Virus record (IMG/VR): IMGVR_UViG_3300046007_014300
Coordinates: 1-64,000 of that record
Direction: 5' to 3' (one strand)
Length of the DNA stretch: 64,000 bases
DNA from: a virus
Shown: piece by piece, positions 1-7,491 of the stretch
Layout of the letters: each line of letters starts with the position of its first letter
Position numbering within the stretch: position 1 is the stretch's first letter
The notes under the pieces: generated by a model
What the model saw: the letters and a program-made list of their open reading frames with translations, nothing else
What the model was told of the DNA's origin: nothing
Database searches by the model: none
Position numbers and translations under genes: made by a program

Positions 1-73
1 CTTTATTTAGGGTTGAGAGCAATTACATCAGCGCGACCATTAGAACATTTTTCGCAGCTTGGGAGCTGCGACT

Positions 74-113
74 GGCCGGTGCTGGCCGCTTTCATAGGCG
101 GCCAGCACCGGCC
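74..113. other. Perfect 16-bp inverted repeat (hairpin)
   Basis: Bases 74-89 (GGCCGGTGCTGGCCGC) are the exact reverse complement of 98-113, with an 8-base loop. No T-run follows on either strand, so it is not a classical intrinsic terminator. It lies in the leader ahead of the small genes that start at 229, in 228 bases where I see no convincing gene. It could be a Rho-type end signal, an RNA leader structure or a protein-binding site. Confidence 0.6.
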
Positions 114-228
114 GACAGGCGTCAAACCGGTCAAAATGCGCCGATTAAACCACCTTGCAAGCTCGCTTCGCCCCCCCTGCAGCGCTCTGTTGCTCCACTC
201 ACCCGACAGAACGACACCAAACGACACC

Positions 229-438
229 ATGGGCAACACATGCAAATACCAAGATTGGCGCGATCTTGGGCCAGTGGCTACTAACTTTTCCCAGGATATT
301 GCTGCAACTTGGGCGTCAAACCCTCGCGCTATCCCCGTTCACATAAAAGCCGCAATGCAAACGGCGCAAACTGCGCTTTGTGCGCTTGATGATTTGATCC
401 AGGAGCATGTGAGAGAAGAACTGGGGGAGGAAGAGTGA
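229..438 (+). CDS. Hypothetical small acidic protein
   Basis: A 69-residue protein starting at the ATG at 229. The same frame is open further upstream, but that part overlaps the hairpin at 74-113 and looks non-coding. The C-terminal half is helical and acidic, ending LGEEE. The stop overlaps the GTG start of the next gene (GTGA), so the two are probably translationally coupled. I recognise no domain. It is the first of three small plus-strand genes that look like phage accessory genes. Confidence 0.6.
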   Translation: MGNTCKYQDWRDLGPVATNFSQDIAATWASNPRAIPVHIKAAMQTAQTALCALDDLIQEHVREELGEEE

Positions 439-617
439 CAGGCCCCATCTACGACTGTGCAGTTTGCGCCGTCTGCAGGGCCCAGATCCCCGACCCTGCC
501 GAACGCTGGCCCTCCGCTGCCGCCGGCATTGTCTGCCAGGTGTGTTGGGAAGCCCAGTCTTCCCGCCTCTGGTGGGCCATGGTGCAGCCTTTGCCGGAAA
601 AGGGCGCCCATGCCTGA
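435..617 (+). CDS. Small Cys-rich (zinc-ribbon-like) protein
   Basis: A 60-residue protein with a GTG start overlapping the previous stop and preceded by a purine-rich GGGGGAGGAAGA stretch that can act as ribosome binding site. Cys residues in the first half (CAVCAVC and later CQVC) suggest one zinc-binding knuckle. Its 3' end overlaps the next gene by 8 bases. Function unknown; such proteins are common in phage accessory operons. Confidence 0.6.
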   Translation: MTGPIYDCAVCAVCRAQIPDPAERWPSAAAGIVCQVCWEAQSSRLWWAMVQPLPEKGAHA

Positions 618-834
618 CCCAACCGCCGCCGAGCGAATGCGACGGTATCGAGCGCGCAAGGCCGGCCGGCTGCCGCCAGCGGAGTTGTTCACCTGCTCCA
701 ACTGCTCCGGGCCTCACACCGGCGCCCATGATCCGCTCTGCGCCAAATGCTGGTTGTGCATAACAGAAGAAGGCAGGGCCGATCTAGCCTTCAGGCAAGC
801 AGCCTTTCGAGTTAATCGCAAAACCCGATCATGA
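610..834 (+). CDS. Small basic protein with CxxC knuckle
   Basis: A 74-residue protein. The N-terminus AERMRRYRARKAG is a strongly basic helix seen at the start of many small phage DNA-binding proteins, followed by CSNC and CAKC pairs that could bind one zinc. I chose the ATG at 610, inside the end of the preceding gene, because the basic helix begins there. It ends 8 bases from the convergent 843-2528 gene. A nucleic-acid-binding role is an inference from charge and Cys spacing. Confidence 0.65.
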   Translation: MPDPTAAERMRRYRARKAGRLPPAELFTCSNCSGPHTGAHDPLCAKCWLCITEEGRADLAFRQAAFRVNRKTRS

Positions 835-842
835 GGCAATTG

Positions 843-2528
843 CTAATGCTCTGGCTTTGATGACTCCTCAGACTTCTTGGCCGTTTGTTGTGCCAATCTG
901 ATGGCAGCAAAGGCAGCCCCAGCCGAAGCAAAATCGTAGTGCATTTCCAGATTAAACCACCAGTCTGGGACTAAACCACTTGCGATTATGCACCAGCAAT
1001 TGGACTCTCCCATGCGACTTATCCTCACCGACTCACCCGCGTCATACGAATAGACGCTCAGGCTTGGTAACTCTGGCATCTTCCCAGGGCGAGGAATGGC
1101 CCAGTGCGGAGCGGAGTGGGTCACCGTGCCAAGGCGTCCCGAGCCCTGTGCCGGATCGGGCGGGGTGTCGTAGTTCCAGCTGCCCATGGAGTACGAATTG
1201 CAAAACCAGCACCGGCCCTCGGCATCACACCAGCCAAGGCGGTTCCATGGCTGTTCGTTGACGGGCACCACCAATGCTTTGGCGGGTTCGGCCAACTGCT
1301 GAACCAGGGCGGCAAGCTCGGACTCCTGCTGCTGGAGCAGGGTAGCGGCGCGGCGCAGCTTCAGAAATGCTTCAAGGCTGATTGCGCCAGCCTGCTCTCG
1401 CGTGGGCGTCAGGAACTCCACCAACTCCCCCACCTCCCCTGGCTCCGGCGCTGGTGGGGTGGCGGGTTCGGCCAACAGCTGAACCAGGGCTGCAAGCCGG
1501 GACTCCTGCTGCTCCAGCCTGGTGGCAGCCAGGCCAAAATATTCAGCGTCGCAGAGTTGAACCAAAGTTGAGTCTTCTGAACCAAGGGATTGCTCCCGTA
1601 TTCGCAAGCAATGAATCAGTTCAACCACATGTCCTGGCTCCTGCGCTGGTCGGGGCGGGGAAGGGTCCACTTCCCCCGTCTCCTCCACCTCCGGCGCTGG
1701 CGGGGTGGAGGGGCTGGCGGGCAGACCGTAGTTGACCAGCATTGCGGCGGCCCGCTGCAGAAAATCGTGGGCCGATGACCCTGGCGAATGAAGGCCACAT
1801 TCCTTGATTAGCAGGGCGCTTAGGTTTGCCGCCATCATCTGATCAGTGGCCAAATCCTCCGGCGTTTGCGGGGTGGCGGGGCGGCTCAAATCCACGCCAA
1901 GCTTTGCGGCCAGCAGTTCAGCGCGACCCCAGCCACCCAGCACGGCGCGGGCGGTAAATCTGGCTTCAGATTGGGCCAGTGAATTACCATGGTCAACCCA
2001 CTCAGGGGTTGAATCCAATCTCTCAAAACGCATAGCCTTGTAAATCTGCTTGGCAACTTCTTCCACCTCCCCTGGCTCCGGCGCTGGCGGGGTGGCGGTA
2101 CTCATCTGTTTGTTCATCCAGGTCGCAACATCCTCGGCATCCACAACCCGTAAAGTCTCCGAGCAATCGACGCAGCCCAGGGCAAAAATTGGCTTTGCTT
2201 TGTCAGGCCCCATGCCGGCAGCTACGAGCTGCACGTAGGAGCCCCATTTAAGGCCCTCGCTCTGGCAGTTTGAGCAACGAATAATATCATTGGGGAAGCA
2301 TTTCGGCTCCTGCGCTGGTCGGGGCGGGGAAGGGTCCATCTCATCAGCCTCAAACCACAGCAGCACCGGTTCGCAAGTGGTTGGGCACATGGCCCAGTGG
2401 GTTACTTCGACGTCGAGAATGCTCTGGAGATTGATAAACCGTGCGAACTTCAGAGAATCATGATCACCACCGCAGCGAGAGCAGCAGCGAACGTCTTGAA
2501 GAAAGCTCTGGTCAGTTGGTGCAATCAT
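843..2528 (-). CDS. Large Cys-rich, repeat-built phage protein
   Basis: 561 residues from the ATG at 2528, which overlaps the upstream stop as ATGA. Two N-terminal zinc-ribbon-like parts (CSRCGG; later CSNC and CVDC) are followed by an internally duplicated middle: PPAPEPGEV occurs twice, DPSPPRPAQEP twice, and a helix ending ESxLAALVQxLAEP twice. The C-terminus has a Trp-rich part (PWNRLGWCDAEGRCWF, then HWAIPRP) like a module found at the C-terminus of assorted phage accessory proteins, which I recognise by pattern only. It is the last gene of a tightly overlapping minus-strand operon. The duplications suggest growth by recombination. Function unknown. Confidence 0.8.
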   Translation of the reverse strand: MIAPTDQSFLQDVRCCSRCGGDHDSLKFARFINLQSILDVEVTHWAMCPTTCEPVLLWFEADEMDPSPPRPAQEPKCFPNDIIRCSNCQSEGLKWGSYVQLVAAGMGPDKAKPIFALGCVDCSETLRVVDAEDVATWMNKQMSTATPPAPEPGEVEEVAKQIYKAMRFERLDSTPEWVDHGNSLAQSEARFTARAVLGGWGRAELLAAKLGVDLSRPATPQTPEDLATDQMMAANLSALLIKECGLHSPGSSAHDFLQRAAAMLVNYGLPASPSTPPAPEVEETGEVDPSPPRPAQEPGHVVELIHCLRIREQSLGSEDSTLVQLCDAEYFGLAATRLEQQESRLAALVQLLAEPATPPAPEPGEVGELVEFLTPTREQAGAISLEAFLKLRRAATLLQQQESELAALVQQLAEPAKALVVPVNEQPWNRLGWCDAEGRCWFCNSYSMGSWNYDTPPDPAQGSGRLGTVTHSAPHWAIPRPGKMPELPSLSVYSYDAGESVRISRMGESNCWCIIASGLVPDWWFNLEMHYDFASAGAAFAAIRLAQQTAKKSEESSKPEH

Positions 2529-2791
2529 GGTTTTGTTTCCAGGATGTTGAGTTGACCGGGGGCAGGTTCTGGTGATCGACGCTTCGACCAGGGCGGTGGA
2601 TGGTAAACCTTTGGAGCCAGCTGGCGCTTGATCTCGCTCAACCAGATCTTGTAGGGGTGTCCACTCTTGGGCTCCCAGGGAAAAGCATCGGAAAGGGCCC
2701 GCCGCAGCGCCGGCAGGTCGCTGGTGCCAACGTCCTTGATCACCTGGGCAATCAACGGGGCCGCCTGCTTTCGCCAGTAGGAGGTGGTCAT
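2525..2791 (-). CDS. Hypothetical 88-residue protein
   Basis: Starts at the ATG at 2791, overlapping the exonuclease stop as ATGA, and ends in the same overlap with the 561-residue gene. The sequence (MTTSYWRKQAAPLIAQ..., then PYKIWLSEIKRQL) resembles short helical phage proteins found beside nucleases and HNH enzymes, but I cannot assign a family. Tight spacing to an exonuclease gene suggests co-expression in DNA metabolism. Confidence 0.75.
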   Translation of the reverse strand: MTTSYWRKQAAPLIAQVIKDVGTSDLPALRRALSDAFPWEPKSGHPYKIWLSEIKRQLAPKVYHPPPWSKRRSPEPAPGQLNILETKP

Positions 2792-3516
2792 ATTGCTTCC
2801 AGCTTGATCTCGTCCGGGGGGACGATTGCAAGCACGTTGAAGGGCAGAACTGCTGCCTCGTCTTCCCTGAGATAACGGGTCCAAGTCTTCATCAAACCGT
2901 GGCCTTGCCACTGGAAGCCGGCATCCTTGGCCAGGTGTCGATCGTCGTATGAGACCAGGGCGGCATAAAGCAGCTGGGGCTTCTGCGCTTCGAGCAGCAG
3001 CTCAGGCAGGTCCTCGCGGGAGGCGAGCACCTGGGCCAGATAGGTGCAATCGGTGAGCGCCCGGTGGGCGGCCCACACCGGCACCCCATGGGCCAGGGCC
3101 AGATCGATCACCGATGGCGTGGCGCGCAACCCGGGCCGGTGCCACCTGAAATCCCGCAAGGTGCAGATCCAAGGCGTCGGCGGCTTGCAGGTAAGCAAGG
3201 GCTCCAGCCAAAGGCGATCAAAGTCAACGTTGTGCGCAACCACCGCGTCGGCGGAGCTGTAAAGCAGCTGCAGATAGCAGATGGATGGTTCGCAAAGCCG
3301 TTGGACTTCTGCCAAAGCCAGCAGGGCATCGGGGATCCCGTTGACAGCTTCGGCGCCGTTGGGCACCACGCTCGGCAGCAGGGCCGAGAATTGGTGCGTG
3401 ACGGCCCGGTGCTTCACATCAAAAAGAATGGCCCCAATCTCAATTGGCGCGTTTTCTTCAAAGTTGATCCCCGTTGTCTCGACGTCGACGATTAGGAGAT
3501 GGCCTGGATCAAGCAT
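2788..3516 (-). CDS. DnaQ-like 3'-5' exonuclease (DEDDh)
   Basis: 242 residues with the complete DEDDh exonuclease signature: DVETTG (Asp11, Glu13), HNVDFD (Asp98) and HRALTDC (His151, Asp156). This fold removes 3' nucleotides with two metal ions and is related to the proofreading epsilon subunit of DNA polymerase III. The C-terminal 80 residues (YDDRHLAKDAGFQW, then KTWTRYL) form an accessory domain I have seen on phage versions of the enzyme. It lies in a minus-strand operon with an ASCH protein and small unknowns. Likely roles are nucleotide salvage or end processing during phage DNA replication. No polymerase gene is visible nearby. Confidence 0.9.
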   Translation of the reverse strand: MLDPGHLLIVDVETTGINFEENAPIEIGAILFDVKHRAVTHQFSALLPSVVPNGAEAVNGIPDALLALAEVQRLCEPSICYLQLLYSSADAVVAHNVDFDRLWLEPLLTCKPPTPWICTLRDFRWHRPGLRATPSVIDLALAHGVPVWAAHRALTDCTYLAQVLASREDLPELLLEAQKPQLLYAALVSYDDRHLAKDAGFQWQGHGLMKTWTRYLREDEAAVLPFNVLAIVPPDEIKLEAI

Positions 3517-3555
3517 TAGTTTTTGGGGGGGTGTTGGAATGCCTCGTCGGGGCTA

Positions 3556-3822
3556 TTAGCAGTACCGGTTCTCAAAAGCTTGAGACTGAGCAATGAGTCT
3601 GTTATACCGGTCTTTCAATAGACAGGGCCACGACTGGGGATTATTCCCCAATTGTTCACGCTCAGCTCTCGTCCAGAGCTGTTCAATCTGGGACATAACT
3701 GTTTCGTGACATGATTGCTCCTCAGGCGAGGGGCCAACCATGTGGGTCAAGTCATCCATGCTGGTGGCTGGGTCGCGGATGGCGGCAAGTAATTGTTCTA
3801 AGGTTGGGGCTGAAAAAGGCAT
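3556..3822 (-). CDS. Hypothetical 88-residue protein
   Basis: The frame is open back to 4113, but that part overlaps the ASCH gene; the ATG at 3822 lies 41 bases after the ASCH stop and is the likely start. The protein is helical (PFSAPTLEQLLAAIRDPATSMDDLTHMVG..., QIEQLWTRAEREQL) with a conserved-looking C-terminal KDRYNRLIAQSQAFENRYC. No family recognised. It is part of the minus-strand operon running from about 5013 to 843. Confidence 0.6.
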   Translation of the reverse strand: MPFSAPTLEQLLAAIRDPATSMDDLTHMVGPSPEEQSCHETVMSQIEQLWTRAEREQLGNNPQSWPCLLKDRYNRLIAQSQAFENRYC

Positions 3823-3862
3823 TTCTGGTGAGGCAGTTGGCTGGCAATGCTTAGTGCGAGGG

Positions 3863-4273
3863 TCATGGCAACACCCCCGGAACATCAAAGAAGCCGCGCT
3901 CTCCCTTGTACGGGGCAAAGGGCAGTTTCCTTTGATCACCCAGGAGAAACCCATATTTCCCCCGAAACCAGGGGGATCCACAGCGTTTAACGCAGTCGCG
4001 CAAAACAGCGCTGCCAATAATGCCACCGCGAGGGAGGTTTTTGAAAGCAAAGCTTTCGCTTTCCAAAAGAGGTAGCAGTTCTGGCTGGGAGAGAGAGCAA
4101 ATGCGCTTGGCAAAGTTCATAGCGTCTGCATATTCAGCTCGTGTCATGCCCTTAGCGGCATGAACCAGGAACGGCCCACGCAAGCCTGTCCACCAGTCGC
4201 GGTTTTCTACATCCTTTAGTGGTATCAGGATTAGCGAGGCAAATGGCTGCCTAATACTCAAAGCTAAGGTCAT
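3863..4273 (-). CDS. ASCH-domain protein
   Basis: 136 residues. The opening LSIRQPFASLIL with KDVENRDW is the hallmark of ASCH domains, a PUA-like beta-barrel proposed to bind RNA or modified bases; some members hydrolyse N4-acetylcytidine. The strand GGIIGSAVLRDCV in the middle also fits the fold. Its start overlaps the upstream stop as ATGA. ASCH proteins are frequent in phage accessory operons; the substrate here cannot be read from sequence. Confidence 0.85.
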   Translation of the reverse strand: MTLALSIRQPFASLILIPLKDVENRDWWTGLRGPFLVHAAKGMTRAEYADAMNFAKRICSLSQPELLPLLESESFAFKNLPRGGIIGSAVLRDCVKRCGSPWFRGKYGFLLGDQRKLPFAPYKGERGFFDVPGVLP

Positions 4274-5013
4274 GGTTGCATCCAGGGATCGGCGATATCG
4301 TCCAGGAGAATTGACGGAATGCCGTTGACCACAGGGTGAACAGCTGCACTTGTGCTGTGATCAATCCTTGGAAGACCACCGTCTGCAGGACCACCATCAG
4401 CAGCGGCCAAGTTGGCTTCTTCTAATCGAAGCTCCCAACCTTTTTGCAATTCGGCCTGCAAGCCTTCGGCATCTAATCGCTCAATGTCAAGGTCAAGGCT
4501 GTTGTCGCCAAAACTGTTGACGCCCCTTAGCAAAAAGGAGGGCACCACCCACTGCAAATTATTGTGTTTGCACAATGCAGAGAACTCTTTCAAACTGTTT
4601 GCAAACAGATAAGTATTGCCCCGAGCCACTACGTGATGTTCATTTAAGTGTGCGCTATATCGGGTTTTGCATATGTCTCTTTGCGGAACTTCATCTATGT
4701 CCCGAAGGTCATAAATAAAATCGACCTCACAAACAACAGACTGACGCTTTGCCAGATGAAAAAGCAACTCATAATTCGTAGATGTGATATAGCCATGAAG
4801 GCTACCAACGGCTTCGGGTGGTTGATCTTGGTCCATAAACGGTGACATGCCGGCGACGGGTGGGCCTGCGGATCCTACTACCCATACAAGATCTTGTATG
4901 CTGCCATCGTTGGCCCGCCGACGCTCTTCATCCGGCTGGCCATCAAAAATCATGACATTGCTGGCAGGCATCACAAAAGCTGATTGGGGCAAAAGCCTCA
5001 AGCAGTCCTGCAA
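4270..5013 (-). CDS. Hypothetical phage protein
   Basis: Up to 247 residues from a TTG start at 5013; in-frame ATGs at about 4968, 4848 and 4836 are alternatives and none has a clear ribosome binding site. The region after MSPFMDQDQPPEAVGSLHGYI looks like solid coding sequence. The longer form would cover a perfect 18-bp palindrome (4883-4900) and overlap a plus-strand frame starting at 4952; the shorter form would leave the palindrome between two divergent genes. It heads the minus-strand operon. No recognised domain. Confidence 0.65.
   Translation of the reverse strand: MQDCLRLLPQSAFVMPASNVMIFDGQPDEERRRANDGSIQDLVWVVGSAGPPVAGMSPFMDQDQPPEAVGSLHGYITSTNYELLFHLAKRQSVVCEVDFIYDLRDIDEVPQRDICKTRYSAHLNEHHVVARGNTYLFANSLKEFSALCKHNNLQWVVPSFLLRGVNSFGDNSLDLDIERLDAEGLQAELQKGWELRLEEANLAAADGGPADGGLPRIDHSTSAAVHPVVNGIPSILLDDIADPWMQP
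4883..4900. promoter_or_regulatory. Perfect 18-bp palindrome, candidate operator
   Basis: CATACAAGATCTTGTATG equals its own reverse complement. Near-identical copies with two changed bases (CATACAGGATCTTGGATG) occur at 16990-17007 and 59087-59104. Each copy lies 40-83 bases upstream of a plus-strand gene, here one starting at 4952. The dyad symmetry and length fit a dimeric HTH repressor site. Which of the window's regulators would bind it is unknown. Confidence 0.6.
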
Positions 5014-5443
5014 GGAGGGTTACCTCAGCTGGGTTATCGCTGCAACGGCTGCCTTTTATGTGGCCGGAATGGCCACCAGGGCCCTAATGAGGCGCCTTCG
5101 GGCTGAGCCACTGTTCTGGCTGTTGCGTCCGAAGGCGCCCAGCTTGGTCCTTGGCATTGACCCGGGCACAGAAGAAGGGATGGCCGTTGCCTGTGTGCTT
5201 CTCTCGACCCCTTTCTCAGCTTTCTCAGCTGCAGACTCCCTGGCGTTCGGTGGGATGGAGGAGGCGGAGCCTCAACAAGTGCTGGGTGAACCAAGGCAAC
5301 CACAGCCCTACCAAGTAGCAGCCATTGAGTCCATTGAAAGCGGTGGAAGCGGTGGAAGCAGCTACAACCCCAAGCCCAGCTATCCTCCATCCGATCGCTC
5401 GGGCCCGCGCCAGCGCCGGCCCCGGGGCTTCAAAGCATCGTGA
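4952..5443 (+). CDS. Putative single-span membrane protein
   Basis: 163 residues in a plus-strand frame with codon use like its neighbours, filling the 416-base gap between the terminase and the next minus-strand gene. A hydrophobic segment YLSWVIAATAAFYVAGM followed by basic residues (RALMRRLR) predicts one membrane span. The C-terminal half is low in order, with a Gly/Ser run and a basic end. No ribosome binding site is visible at the ATG. It overlaps the terminase 3' end by 14 bases. It might be a lysis accessory or superinfection protein, but nothing proves this. Confidence 0.5.
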   Translation: MTLLAGITKADWGKSLKQSCKEGYLSWVIAATAAFYVAGMATRALMRRLRAEPLFWLLRPKAPSLVLGIDPGTEEGMAVACVLLSTPFSAFSAADSLAFGGMEEAEPQQVLGEPRQPQPYQVAAIESIESGGSGGSSYNPKPSYPPSDRSGPRQRRPRGFKAS

Positions 5444-6920
5444 TCCAGCTGCTGTCCATCGGCCGCGCCGCCGCCCCAGCTTGGCCCGCCATGGCCAGGG
5501 CCATCACGGCATCATCGTGGTGCCCTGGGGCGGCGGCGCGCCCGCCTTTTTCGTCCTGGCGGAAGTTCCGCAGCTGATGGCCGAGGCCCTCGCGCTCTTC
5601 ACCGTCCGGGAATGGGCCCTTGGGAATGACCAGCTCCTCCTGCTCCAACAACAGCACGATCCGATCGGTCATCAGCAATTTTGAAGGCCCGCCAGTATGA
5701 ATTTCAGTTATTTCGATTGATGGGCGCAGCAAGCAAAGAGCTTCAGCAACCGCTGCGCCAACACCATTGTTTTCGACTGCCACCAGCACCGGCGCATATT
5801 CGTCAATCAGCCGGGCGCAACGCCGCAGGCCGTAGTCCCGGCTTTGGCCGCTCACGTTGAAACCGGCCACCACCCGCCACGGGCTGCGGGTGACATCGAG
5901 GACGATGCCGCAGAAGCCGTCGCCGCCGCCGCCATTGGGATCAATACCCAGCACGTAGACGTTCTGCCGATAGGGCGATTCCCAGCCACCGCGAGACTCG
6001 GCCAGCTCGATCAGATCGTGGGAGTAAACCTCAGAGTCGCTGGCGGTGAAATCAAGCTCGAATTCACTTTGCCACTGAGCCTTGGTGATTTGTAGCGCGC
6101 GTCTATGTTTTTCAGGCCACTCTGGATCCTGGTTGTAGACCGGATGCTGGGAGTAATGAATGCAAATCTTGGCGTACTGGTTGTCCGGGCTGATTCGCAG
6201 CCGCGGGATGCCATTGGCCCCCATCGGCGTGGGATCGACAACCACTTCGCCGTGATCTTCGTGCCAGTGATCAGAAAACGCCCCGGATCGGCCTTTGGGG
6301 GTTGTAACCCACACGTGCCGCGCCGCGTCACCCAGCATGCTGGTAGTCGGCAGGGCGCCCTGCTCAATCCCCTTGAGCTTCTCGATGAAGGCCGCTTCAT
6401 CGAACAGCAACATCGACGCCGAGGGGATGCCCCGGGCAGCCCGTTCGGTGGGCGGCAGAAAATGCAGGCTGCCGAAGCCGTTGAAAACCAGCTTCCGCAT
6501 TGAATCCTTTGCGAACTTGGGGCAGCGTTCCCGCAGGCTGCTGGCCTGGCCCTTGATTCGCGCGGCCAGCTCGCTGGCGTCTTCGCCGGTTTTTGAAAAA
6601 ACGACACCTGTCCATGCCGTTTTACGAATGGATTGACAGAGCTTGTACGAAATGATCGTTTCAGATGCGCCTACCTGACGGCTTTTCAGCACATAAACAT
6701 TTTTCACCCTGCGAATTACTTTGATTAAATCACGTTGATATACGTAAGGCACGAATGGCATGTACTTGCCACTTGAAGCGATTAACGTCTGTTCTGCGAA
6801 GTCTGGCCAGGCAGGAGGAAGCGTGTCCCATGGGGCGGCGGCCTTTTCAGACGTGCCCAGCGCTGGAATGGGTGAATACCAATCAACTATTGAAGGTGGC
6901 TTTACAATTATCTGAACCAT
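5430..6920 (-). CDS. terL: Terminase large subunit
   Basis: 496 residues. The ATPase half has a Walker-A-like KSRQVGASE (residues 79-87) and Walker B LLFDEAAF (171-178), followed by a coupling motif VWVTTPKG. The nuclease half has the RNase H-fold acidic residues in GIDPNGGGGD (Asp327), VAVENNGVG and HHDDAVMALA (about 468). This is the motor that packages DNA into the prohead and cuts it. It sits 3 bases downstream of the small subunit on the minus strand, while the portal and capsid genes are on the plus strand 4 kb away, an unusual arrangement. Confidence 0.95.
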   Translation of the reverse strand: MVQIIVKPPSIVDWYSPIPALGTSEKAAAPWDTLPPAWPDFAEQTLIASSGKYMPFVPYVYQRDLIKVIRRVKNVYVLKSRQVGASETIISYKLCQSIRKTAWTGVVFSKTGEDASELAARIKGQASSLRERCPKFAKDSMRKLVFNGFGSLHFLPPTERAARGIPSASMLLFDEAAFIEKLKGIEQGALPTTSMLGDAARHVWVTTPKGRSGAFSDHWHEDHGEVVVDPTPMGANGIPRLRISPDNQYAKICIHYSQHPVYNQDPEWPEKHRRALQITKAQWQSEFELDFTASDSEVYSHDLIELAESRGGWESPYRQNVYVLGIDPNGGGGDGFCGIVLDVTRSPWRVVAGFNVSGQSRDYGLRRCARLIDEYAPVLVAVENNGVGAAVAEALCLLRPSIEITEIHTGGPSKLLMTDRIVLLLEQEELVIPKGPFPDGEEREGLGHQLRNFRQDEKGGRAAAPGHHDDAVMALAMAGQAGAAARPMDSSWITML

Positions 6921-6923
6921 GCC

Positions 6924-7361
6924 TTACTCAAAATCCTCGCGAGGATCATGGGCCGCAGCTTCCCTGGTTGCCTGGTTGGCCACAATGTCGGCATCAGGCG
7001 CCTTTTCCATGAAATAGCGAGCCATCGAATCGCACGCCTGGATCATTGCGCCAGGATTTTTCAGCGTTCTCGCCAGCTTGTAAGAATTCTCATAGCGATG
7101 AAAAATAATCAAGGCTATTCGCCTCTTATCGGTTTCTGTCAGCGACTCGACCATACCGCCAATCGCTTCATTGATATAAAGGCGAGCATTTGGCAAGCTC
7201 AGCCCCCATTTCTGGATGCAATGGCCCTCTAGGTCAAGGGCGGAATAGCCGTTAATACAAAGGGTTTGTAACTCCCGCACACGAAATAGTTTCTCTAATC
7301 GCGTTGCTTTTTTCCTGGGCTTTTTGGCTCCGGCAGGTTTTTTTTCTGCTGCTCCTGCCAC
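6924..7361 (-). CDS. terS: Probable terminase small subunit
   Basis: 145 residues from a GTG start at 7361. The N-terminus is very basic (KKPAGAKKPRKKATRLEK), then a helix-turn-helix-like part (LCINGYSALDLEGHCIQKWGLSLPNARLYINEAI) and a helical oligomerisation part. This is the usual plan of small terminases, which recognise the packaging site and regulate the large subunit. The assignment rests mainly on its position directly upstream of terL. The 130 bases before it separate it from a divergent plus-strand gene and should hold promoters for both directions. Confidence 0.75.
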   Translation of the reverse strand: MAGAAEKKPAGAKKPRKKATRLEKLFRVRELQTLCINGYSALDLEGHCIQKWGLSLPNARLYINEAIGGMVESLTETDKRRIALIIFHRYENSYKLARTLKNPGAMIQACDSMARYFMEKAPDADIVANQATREAAAHDPREDFE

Positions 7362-7491
7362 TCGTCAAGCAGACATGTTCGTCATGTTACCCATTTAATA
7401 GCAAATCAACTGGAAGAGTGCGCGCTGCCAATGGCTTGGCCCCGGCTCCTTCCACTCATAATGCCAATAACAATGATGGGCAAAGCGGCCA

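Noticed and set aside
1430-2310. Insertion sequence or mobile element
   Set aside because: The direct repeats belong to internal duplication of one gene; no transposase or terminal inverted repeats.
2650-2668. Fourth palindrome copy (CAGATCTTGTAGG)
   Set aside because: Only the right half matches; left half is unrelated and it lies inside a coding gene.
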